16,561 nucleotides of DNA. It comes from Clostridiales bacterium UBA4653. GTDB taxonomy: Bacteria; Bacillota; Clostridia; Oscillospirales; CAG-272. The stretch lies in the NCBI GenBank assembly GCA_002405565.1, contig DHMB01000124.1, positions 1 to 16,561 on the forward strand, written 5' to 3'. Made by a program: the position numbers and the translations under genes. The notes beneath the pieces are model-generated. The model was not told the origin of the DNA. It was given only the letters and a program-made list of their open reading frames with translations, and did not search any database. The stretch's first letter is position 1. Each line of letters starts with the position of its first letter. This document shows positions 7,538-12,877 of the stretch, piece by piece.

Positions 7538-7807
7538 TCAGCCCTCGTTTCTTATCTCAAGCTGATATGCGTTTGCCAGCCCGATGACCGTTTCATAGAG
7601 GAGTTCCGTATATTCCTGCATTTTTTCGGGCGTCATCGCTTTTACCTTTGCGAAGATCTCTTTTTCGCGCTCTTCATCATAAACGCGGATGTCATTATCC
7701 TTTTTATAATGACCGATCTCCCCGCAGATCTGCATTCTGCGCAGAAAGAGCTTTGTCAGATATGCGTCAATCTCATCGATTTCGGCGCGCTTTTTCTCAA
7801 TATCCAT
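7538..7807 (-). CDS. Chorismate mutase, AroQ type (stand-alone)
   Basis: Converts chorismate to prephenate, the branch point to phenylalanine and tyrosine; cytoplasmic helical dimer. The 89 residues form one AroQ-class domain (three helices). The catalytic set of the E. coli P-protein mutase domain is present with identical spacing: R7, R24, K35, D44, R47 and E48 correspond to R11, R28, K39, D48, R51 and E52. The last active-site position (Gln88 in E. coli) falls near Q82/E84 and cannot be assigned without an alignment. AAGGAG at 7815-7820 fixes the ATG and nearly touches the stop of the GH3 gene 13 nt upstream, so the two share a transcript. There is no fused dehydratase or DAHP synthase. 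A non-aromatic role within the AroQ fold is possible. Confidence 0.88.
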   Translation of the reverse strand: MDIEKKRAEIDEIDAYLTKLFLRRMQICGEIGHYKKDNDIRVYDEEREKEIFAKVKAMTPEKMQEYTELLYETVIGLANAYQLEIRNEG

Positions 7808-7820
7808 GCTTTTTCTCCTT

Positions 7821-9938
7821 TTATATGACTGTCAGCGGCGCGGAGAGATTTTCCTCCGTGTTTTTGCCGATGTATATCGTGAATTTTCCGGGCTCGACAT
7901 ATGCTTTCAGATCCGGATGAACGATTGCAAGATCGGAGATTTTGAGAGGTATTGTCACTCTCTTGCTCTTGCCCGCCTTTATGCCGACCTTTTCAAATCC
8001 GCAAAGCTGGATGACAGGCTGCATAACGCTTGAAATCTCGTCTCTGTAATAAAGCTGAACAATCTCCATTCCGTCATAGCTTCCTGTATTTGTGACGGTT
8101 ACGGAAACGTCGATTGTGTCCTTTGCCGTCGCCGTACCTTTGGAGAGCTTCATATCGGAATATTCAAATGACGTATACGAAAGTCCGTAACCGAAGGGAT
8201 AGAGAGCGCCGTCGTCAACGTCGATATATTTTCCGCCGTGCCAACCGGAAAGATGATTGTAATAACAGGGAACCTGACCGGACGCGCGTGGGAATGAAAT
8301 CGGCAATTTTCCGCTCGGGCAGAATTTTCCGGCGATGAGCTCTGCCACGGCAAGACCGCCGAGGTCACCTCCGTTGAACATTTCAATCACGGCGTTTGAC
8401 CCTTTTGCAACCTTTTCAATGCAGAGAGGCTTGCCGTTTACGAGAACTGCTATAATCGGTTTTTTGGACTTTTTCAGAGCGTCAAAGACTTCGTTTTGCC
8501 TGCCCGAAAGCTCAAGATTTGCTCTGTCACGCGTTTCGCCGTTGAGGGAAAGGTCATCTCCACAGACGAAAATGACGATATCCGCCATCATTGCCGCAAC
8601 GGACGCAACCTTGATATCGTCCTCGGTCGACGAATGAATTCCGCAACATTCTTTATAGATTATTCCCGAATCGGGGAATACCGTCTCTATTCCGCGCAGA
8701 ACGGTATAAACGTCGCCCGCGGGGACGGCGTCCGGGTGCGGGTCGGGGTGACTGAAAAATGTCCAGTCGCCGTATTGCGCCTTTATATTGTCTGCGTTCG
8801 GGCCGATGACAGCGATTGTTTTCGGCGCGGACTTCAGCGGCAGAGTGCCGTCGTTTTCAAGCAGGACAAGACTTTCTCTCGCCAGCTTGTGATTTATTTC
8901 TATATGTTCCTTTGAGCCGATGACGCTTCTCGGCAGACGTTTTTTGTTTTTATCGAACAGTCCGAGCGAGAATTTGACGCGCAGTATGCGGCGCAGGGCG
9001 TTGTCGACTGTTTTTTCGCTTATGGCGCCGCTACGGACGCCCGCAATGACGGCTTCGCAGAAGTCTGTCGATACCATCGCCATATCGTTGCCCGCTTCGA
9101 GAGTTGCCTTTGACGCTTCGGAGAAGTTTTCCGCTCCGCGCTGTTTTCTTATATAGCTTTTGACGTTGTCCCAGTCTGTTATGACAAAGCCCTTGAAGCC
9201 GAGTTCTTTTTTCAGCACCTCGGAGAGAAGTCGCCTGTGGACTGTCATCGGTACGCCGTCAATTGAGCCGTATGCCGTCATAACGGTGCTTGCGCCCGCT
9301 TTTATGCCTTTTACAAACGGCGGGAGGAACACCTCGCGTATCTTGCGCTCGGTCACTTCCGTGTCATATGCGTCGCGCGCGCCGGTCGCCTCGCCGTAAC
9401 CGATATAATGCTTGAGACAGGCGGCGACGAGTCCGTCATCCTCATAGCCGTGGACTATTGCCGCTCCGAGCTCGCCCGCAAGATACGGATCTTCTCCGAA
9501 CGTTTCGTCAACACGACCCCAGCGGGTATCTCTCGCAAGACAGAGCACGGGAGAGAAGACAAAATCAAGCCCGTCCGCATTGACCTCCTCCGCCGTTGCC
9601 TTTCCCATCTGACGGATGAGCTCTCTGTTCCATGAGCAAGCCGCCGCGAGCTGTGAAGGGAACACAACCGCGCCGTTTACAAGCGCATGACCGTGAATTG
9701 CGTCTATGCCGAATATCGGCGGGATTTTCATTCTTGTCTGCGCCGCTTTTTCTCTTATCGCGTCGGCGTCCTTGCCGAGGACGTGAAGAAACGAGCCCGC
9801 GCCGCGGCGGATAAAGCTCTCAAAAACCTCGCTGTCTCCGTTTGCGGCGACCTGCTGAAGCTGGAGAACCTTTTCTTCAACCGTCATTTCCTTTATCAGC
9901 TTTGATATTTTTCTTTCGTTTATTATAGAATATTTCAT
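7821..9938 (-). CDS. Glycoside hydrolase family 3 beta-glucosidase-like enzyme, cytoplasmic
   Basis: Retaining exo-acting glycosidase of 705 aa, most likely a beta-glucosidase (other GH3 specificities such as beta-xylosidase remain possible). The N-terminal TIM-barrel-like domain (about 10-330) has FGIDAIHG, RWGR (139-142), KHY (176-178) and the nucleophile D255 in VITDW. The alpha/beta sandwich domain (about 350-575) has the likely acid/base E468 in NGETRDR, followed by the LELSGRQ block. A C-terminal fibronectin III-like domain (about 610-700) follows. There is no signal peptide (MKYSIINERKISKLI), so it acts on imported oligosaccharides in the cytoplasm. The start has AGAGG at 9944-9948. 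It has its own strong promoter and is followed by chorismate mutase. No sugar transporter or regulator adjoins it, which is unusual for a GH3 gene. Confidence 0.95.
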   Translation of the reverse strand: MKYSIINERKISKLIKEMTVEEKVLQLQQVAANGDSEVFESFIRRGAGSFLHVLGKDADAIREKAAQTRMKIPPIFGIDAIHGHALVNGAVVFPSQLAAACSWNRELIRQMGKATAEEVNADGLDFVFSPVLCLARDTRWGRVDETFGEDPYLAGELGAAIVHGYEDDGLVAACLKHYIGYGEATGARDAYDTEVTERKIREVFLPPFVKGIKAGASTVMTAYGSIDGVPMTVHRRLLSEVLKKELGFKGFVITDWDNVKSYIRKQRGAENFSEASKATLEAGNDMAMVSTDFCEAVIAGVRSGAISEKTVDNALRRILRVKFSLGLFDKNKKRLPRSVIGSKEHIEINHKLARESLVLLENDGTLPLKSAPKTIAVIGPNADNIKAQYGDWTFFSHPDPHPDAVPAGDVYTVLRGIETVFPDSGIIYKECCGIHSSTEDDIKVASVAAMMADIVIFVCGDDLSLNGETRDRANLELSGRQNEVFDALKKSKKPIIAVLVNGKPLCIEKVAKGSNAVIEMFNGGDLGGLAVAELIAGKFCPSGKLPISFPRASGQVPCYYNHLSGWHGGKYIDVDDGALYPFGYGLSYTSFEYSDMKLSKGTATAKDTIDVSVTVTNTGSYDGMEIVQLYYRDEISSVMQPVIQLCGFEKVGIKAGKSKRVTIPLKISDLAIVHPDLKAYVEPGKFTIYIGKNTEENLSAPLTVI

Positions 9939-9973
9939 TATGACCTCTTTTTGAAAGGAAGTTCTTTTATAGG

Positions 9974-10002
9974 ATTATATCATAGCGAAAGCTGATTTTC
10001 AA
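9974..10002 (-). promoter_or_regulatory. Sigma-A promoter of the GH3-chorismate mutase unit
   Basis: On -: TTGAAA (complement of 9997-10002), 17-nt spacer, perfect TATAAT (complement of 9974-9979). The -35 box ends 2 nt from the terminator stem of the upstream PH genes. Confidence 0.85.
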
Positions 10003-10003
10003 T

Positions 10004-10044
10004 AGCAAAAACAGCTTTCCGATGTGGGGAAAGCTGTTTTTGCT
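10004..10044 (-). terminator. Strong hairpin between the PH genes and GH3
   Basis: AGCAAAAACAGCTTTCC (10004-10020) pairs perfectly over 17 bp with 10028-10044 around a 7-nt loop. The T run is inside the stem arm, so it can act on either strand; its position makes it the terminator of the PH-domain pair. Confidence 0.8.
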
Positions 10045-10091
10045 TTGGGGATTATGGGGATGTTTTTAATATTGAATATCAAAAATGCAAT

Positions 10092-10607
10092 TCAATAATA
10101 TTTTATTTCTGCGGCGTTGAGAATGGCTTTTCTCATTTCGACACCGCCAGCCAGATTTTTGACTGTCAGGTTGTAGCCGGTTGTCGTAACCGTCAGAGTT
10201 GCATAGCCGAAAATTTTTCCGTAAAGCGACTGTTCAATATGAACATCGGTTATGTTATGTATACTTTCATCAAGTATATGACCGTCCTGCTCTCCGAGGA
10301 CACGAGAATCGGTAAGCAGGATAAATCCGTTTTTCTTCCTTCTTGTTGCAACGAGACAAAAACATATCCAAATGATTGCAAAAAACGCAATTATTACAGC
10401 GGACACAATACGAAGCACTTCTCCCGCGTCTTCAGATATTGCTGCAATAAGCCTGAAAAGACCGAGGTCAATTGTCGGTATGTACGCTATAAGGACATAA
10501 GCGGGAACAGACACCCAAAAAACGATTTTTGCGGCGAAGCTATTGTCAGCTCTTTTTACGATTTCCTCACCGGGCTTCAGGATAAAATTACCTGTTGGCG
10601 CGTTCAT
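10092..10607 (-). CDS. Membrane-anchored bacterial PH-domain (bPH2-like) protein, second of pair
   Basis: 171 aa. Two hydrophobic segments (about residues 26-48 and 64-86) precede a bacterial PH-like domain of the DUF304/bPH2 type (about 92-165: FILLTDSRVLGEQDG, IHNITDVHIEQSLYGKIFGYA, TLTVTT). It is a paralogue of the gene just upstream: IHNITDVHIEQSLYGKIFGYATLTV aligns with LNKVQNVAVVQKLGGKIFNYATIEI. The predicted PH domain faces the cytoplasm at the membrane. No Shine-Dalgarno is visible; its ATG comes 1 nt after the TAA of the first gene (TAAGATG), so translation is probably coupled. Molecular function is not known; such domains are seen in YdbT/DUF304 proteins. Confidence 0.78.
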   Translation of the reverse strand: MNAPTGNFILKPGEEIVKRADNSFAAKIVFWVSVPAYVLIAYIPTIDLGLFRLIAAISEDAGEVLRIVSAVIIAFFAIIWICFCLVATRRKKNGFILLTDSRVLGEQDGHILDESIHNITDVHIEQSLYGKIFGYATLTVTTTGYNLTVKNLAGGVEMRKAILNAAEIKYY

Positions 10608-10608
10608 C

Positions 10609-11082
10609 TTATGATTTTATAGCGCCTGCAACGGCACTTGCCATCTGAGAAGCCTGCTCTTTGATTCTGTCTTCTTCGAACTGATCTTGCTGAGCGATTA
10701 CGGCGCGCTTGAAATCTTCTGCATTTTTCATTCCCGCATAAATGAACTTTCCTGCGGCAGACGTTATCTCAATCGTTGCATAGTTGAATATTTTTCCGCC
10801 GAGCTTCTGTACTACGGCAACATTTTGGACTTTATTGAGCGGAATATCCATGGACTGAGTGTTTACAAGTCCGACTCTGCCCGCAACCTTTTTGTTCGTG
10901 AGCACGAGCTCGCGCTTTGTGAAGGCGATTGTTTCAATAATTGCTTTTATGAGCGGGATAAGGAGCAGCCAGCAGAACAGTATGCCCTTGATCCAAGTCG
11001 GAACGAGGAAGAGACCGTTTGTCTTACAGTCTTTTACCACTTTCTCGTTTTTTGTTAAATTGTTTTCTACGAATTTTCCCAT
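10609..11082 (-). CDS. Membrane-anchored bacterial PH-domain (bPH2-like) protein, first of pair
   Basis: 157 aa from the ATG with AAGGAG at 11093-11098 (spacing 10 nt). An in-frame ATG further upstream (11145) has no such site and lies in the leader. A hydrophobic hairpin (about residues 25-52: FLVPTWIKGILFCWLLLIPL) is followed by a PH-like domain (about 55-125: TKRELVLTNKKVAGRVGLVN, MDIPLNKVQNVAVVQKLGGKI, FNYATIEITSAAGK). A charged helical tail follows (about 126-157: QDQFEEDRIKEQASQMASAV). It is the first gene of a two-gene operon with a paralogue. Domain assignment is from sequence pattern; function is unknown. Confidence 0.8.
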   Translation of the reverse strand: MGKFVENNLTKNEKVVKDCKTNGLFLVPTWIKGILFCWLLLIPLIKAIIETIAFTKRELVLTNKKVAGRVGLVNTQSMDIPLNKVQNVAVVQKLGGKIFNYATIEITSAAGKFIYAGMKNAEDFKRAVIAQQDQFEEDRIKEQASQMASAVAGAIKS

Positions 11083-11192
11083 CTTTATTGTTCTCCTTAA
11101 AATAATAATGATTTTCCTTTGCGGCTTCGTGTCCTTCTGACGCAAAGGCGATGATGTTCAATACACGGCAAATCGTGTCGGTATTTGTAAAT

Positions 11193-11221
11193 ATTATATA
11201 CTTATAAGAATAAAAAGTCAA
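11193..11221 (-). promoter_or_regulatory. Sigma-A promoter of the PH-domain pair
   Basis: On -: TTGACT (complement of 11216-11221), 17-nt spacer, perfect TATAAT (complement of 11193-11198). The leader to the ATG at 11082 is about 105 nt. Confidence 0.85.
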
Positions 11222-11233
11222 TCTTAAAAGAAT

Positions 11234-11257
11234 ATGTTGATTAAATTTTGTCAACAT
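11234..11257. promoter_or_regulatory. Inverted repeat ATGTTGA-N10-TCAACAT upstream of the PH promoter
   Basis: ATGTTGA (11234-11240) and its exact reverse complement TCAACAT (11251-11257), dyad spacing 10 nt, 12 nt upstream of the -35 box on -. Operator-like, but no cognate regulator is proven. Confidence 0.35.
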
Positions 11258-11347
11258 TCACAAAACGCGGCTGAAAAATAGTGAATATAGCACAATTATC
11301 AACGCGGCGAAAGCTATTGCCGCGGGGAAGCCTGCACGAAATGACAT
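11258..11347 (-). CDS. Questionable small membrane peptide frame
   Basis: A 29-codon frame beginning at ATG 11347 encodes MSFRAGFPAAIAFAALIIVL followed by YSLFFSRVL: a basic start, one likely membrane helix and a basic end. The frame is open upstream to a TTG at 11425, giving up to 55 residues. No ribosome binding site is visible before either start, and the longer version overlaps the XRE promoter, so this may be chance in AT-rich DNA. Confidence 0.2.
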   Translation of the reverse strand: MSFRAGFPAAIAFAALIIVLYSLFFSRVL

Positions 11348-11367
11348 ATAAAAAACGGTTTCAGTCT

Positions 11368-11393
11368 TATAAAGTTTAATGCGAGACTTTATA
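11368..11393. promoter_or_regulatory. Inverted repeat TATAAAGT-N10-ACTTTATA upstream of the XRE gene
   Basis: TATAAAGT (11368-11375) and ACTTTATA (11386-11393) are exact reverse complements 10 nt apart. The site lies 25-50 nt upstream of the extended -10 of the XRE gene, a usual place for an autoregulatory operator. Confidence 0.4.
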
Positions 11394-11417
11394 GAAATAA
11401 TAATAGGTGCGATAAGG

Positions 11418-11426
11418 TGATACAAT
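11418..11426 (+). promoter_or_regulatory. Extended -10 promoter of the XRE gene
   Basis: TGATACAAT (TG-N-TACAAT) is an extended -10 element. No good -35 lies 17 nt upstream, which the TG extension can offset. The leader to the ATG is about 24 nt. Confidence 0.5.
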
Positions 11427-11456
11427 ATATCTATAAGAATAAAACGGAGGCATTAA

Positions 11457-11738
11457 ATGACTGTCGGTAGCCGTATAAAGGAATTAAGGGAAAAGCGCGG
11501 CTTCACCCAGAACAGGCTGGCAGAATGGGCGGGGGTGTCCCAGACGCATCTGCGCCGCGTCGAGCTTGGCGAAGCCGATATAACGGTCGGTCATCTGACT
11601 CTTATATGCGATGCGCTCGGCATTTCGCTCAGAGAATTTTTTTCCGACCCGAAGGAAGAGTCGGATATGAACATGGCAATGTCGCACCTTTCGGCAAATC
11701 AGAAAAAACTGCTGATCGAATTTCTGAACTCGCTTTAA
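11457..11738 (+). CDS. XRE/Cro-C1-type helix-turn-helix regulator
   Basis: Small DNA-binding protein of 93 aa. The HTH_3 domain covers about residues 5-62: SRIKELREKRGFTQNRLAEW, AGVSQTHLRRVELGEADIT, then LICDALGISLREFF. The recognition helix is near VSQTHLRRVE. The C-terminal ~25 residues (SHLSANQKKLLIEFLNSL) form a short helix that probably dimerises. GGAGG at 11446-11450 fixes the ATG. It is divergent from the PH-domain pair, and inverted repeats lie in the shared upstream region, so self-repression and control of the PH genes are both plausible. No ligand-binding domain or partner toxin is present. Confidence 0.9.
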   Translation: MTVGSRIKELREKRGFTQNRLAEWAGVSQTHLRRVELGEADITVGHLTLICDALGISLREFFSDPKEESDMNMAMSHLSANQKKLLIEFLNSL

Positions 11739-11789
11739 TTCCGCGCAAGTCAAATGTTTTCTTTCGGAGATTGACATTCAAATAAAAAA

Positions 11790-11830
11790 ATAACCGTTTT
11801 CCGCGCTATGCGGTAAGCGGTTATATTTTT
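11790..11830 (+). terminator. Terminator of the XRE gene
   Basis: ATAACCG (11790-11796) pairs with CGGTTAT (11818-11824), with an inner CCGC/GCGG stem (11801-11804 with 11810-11813), then ATTTTT. Confidence 0.85.
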
Positions 11831-11852
11831 GCAGGCTATATTTAAGAACGCA

Positions 11853-11874
11853 AAAACCGCCCGAGGGCGGTTTT
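11853..11874 (-). terminator. Terminator of the methyltransferase-like gene (bidirectional shape)
   Basis: AAAACCGCC (11853-11861), loop CGAG, GGCGGTTTT (11866-11874). On - it comes 12 nt after the stop and ends in a T run. Confidence 0.85.
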
Positions 11875-11886
11875 GTCATGAGAAAA

Positions 11887-12765
11887 TCAAATATAGATTT
11901 TAAGCGTTTTTTCTATCCAATAAGCAAATTCGGCGCTCGGGAGACGCTTTTCCGCCTTTTTCAGTCGCTTATAGGCGGGAACGCCGTCGATGGGGTCGTG
12001 CCAGATGTCGGCAAAGACGAAATCATATCCGGAGCTTTCATTCAGGCTCTCCGCAAACTCAAAAGCGTCGGCGCGGACGATGTTTATCTTCTCCGACCGG
12101 GGAATCTGCGGCAGAATAATTTCATTGAAAAGGGAAATGGCGTCATCGTCCCGCTCGACGACCGTAACCGACGCAACATTCTCCTTCTCCGCCGCCATAT
12201 ACGCAAAATATCCAAGCCCGAGCCCGTACGTCAGGACGTTTCCGTGCGCTCTTTCAATCGGCGCGCGCATTGTGTTTATCTCGTTCGGAGTTATCAGCAT
12301 CCATTCCGTTCCGCCTTCAAGCACAGCGGGATATTCAAATTCTTCATCAAAAAAGCCTATCTGCGGGATGATTCGTCCGTCGCGCAGGACGAGAGGGTCG
12401 TCAAAGACGAACGCCTGATAAGGGGCGTATTTTTTATGGCAAAGCTCCCATTTGCCAAGCGCTTTATCGGGGATTTTTATGTTCCGAAAATACGGATTGA
12501 CAGTGTAGTCCGATGTGCTCAGAAGGTGAACCATGCGGGGAAAGTATTCTTCAAAAATTTCGGCGTCGCGCGGACTTTTCTCCGTGTCAAGATCGATTGC
12601 CGCCGCGAGGGTGAAGCAATAGGCTTCTTCCTTTGAGACGTCGCAGTCGCGGCATAAACTCTCTATAAATTCCGGACGGATAAAATCGGCTTCGTGATTT
12701 ATAAAAACGCCGAGCTTTTTGAAAAGTATTCCGTTGTATTGCGCGAATTTTTCTCTCTCCGTCAT
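11887..12765 (-). CDS. Class I SAM-dependent methyltransferase-like protein
   Basis: 292 aa, cytoplasmic. The C-terminal half is a Rossmann-like domain of the spermidine synthase/methyltransferase type: glycine-rich motif I VLTYGLGLGYFAYMAA (177-192), an acidic end of strand 2 at E205 in VTVVERD, an ADAF segment (232-235), and a strand-4 motif FVFADIWHD (249-257). The N-terminal ~170 residues are a separate region I do not recognise (EEAYCFTLAAAIDLD; YFPRMVHLLSTSDYTVNPYF). The acidic-then-DIWHD pattern is closer to spermidine-synthase-like folds than to typical RNA methyltransferases, but the substrate is unknown. The start has a G-rich ribosome binding site at 12772-12778. It is transcribed alone. 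Confidence 0.75.
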   Translation of the reverse strand: MTEREKFAQYNGILFKKLGVFINHEADFIRPEFIESLCRDCDVSKEEAYCFTLAAAIDLDTEKSPRDAEIFEEYFPRMVHLLSTSDYTVNPYFRNIKIPDKALGKWELCHKKYAPYQAFVFDDPLVLRDGRIIPQIGFFDEEFEYPAVLEGGTEWMLITPNEINTMRAPIERAHGNVLTYGLGLGYFAYMAAEKENVASVTVVERDDDAISLFNEIILPQIPRSEKINIVRADAFEFAESLNESSGYDFVFADIWHDPIDGVPAYKRLKKAEKRLPSAEFAYWIEKTLKIYI

Positions 12766-12795
12766 TTTCTGCCCCCCTTAAAAACTTCTGACTAT

Positions 12796-12824
12796 ATTAT
12801 AACCGACTGTGCGCGTCTCTGCAA
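12796..12824 (-). promoter_or_regulatory. Probable promoter of the methyltransferase-like gene
   Basis: On -: perfect TATAAT (complement of 12796-12801), 17 nt upstream of which is a weak TTGCAG (complement of 12819-12824). Confidence 0.6.
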
Positions 12825-12841
12825 TACAAATTTGCAAAATT

Positions 12842-12875
12842 AAAGAGCAAAAGCCGATCGGCTTTTGCTCTTTTT
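12842..12875 (-). terminator. Terminator of the TetR / E2-like / acyl-CoA synthetase operon
   Basis: A 32-nt perfect palindrome (12842-12873): AAAGAGCAAAAGCC, loop GATC, GGCTTTTGCTCTTT. It begins 4 nt after the last stop codon of the operon. Confidence 0.9.
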
Positions 12876-12877
12876 GT

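Larger units (their letters stand above)
11083..11456. other. 374-nt divergent intergenic region between the PH pair and the XRE gene
   Basis: It holds the PH promoter (- strand) with a ~100-nt leader, a 7-bp inverted repeat upstream of that promoter, a GC-rich hairpin (CGCGGC 11303-11308 with GCCGCG 11319-11324, no T run), an inverted repeat and extended -10 for the XRE gene, and a short open frame on -. The leader of the PH transcript can fold CACG/CGTG and CTTTGCG/CGCAAAG hairpins but matches no riboswitch I recognise. Confidence 0.6.

Noticed and set aside
11878..12636. 252-codon open frame on + opposite the methyltransferase-like gene
   Set aside because: Antisense shadow; composition is Arg/Phe-rich as expected of a reversed frame, and the - strand gene has motif, RBS, promoter and terminator.
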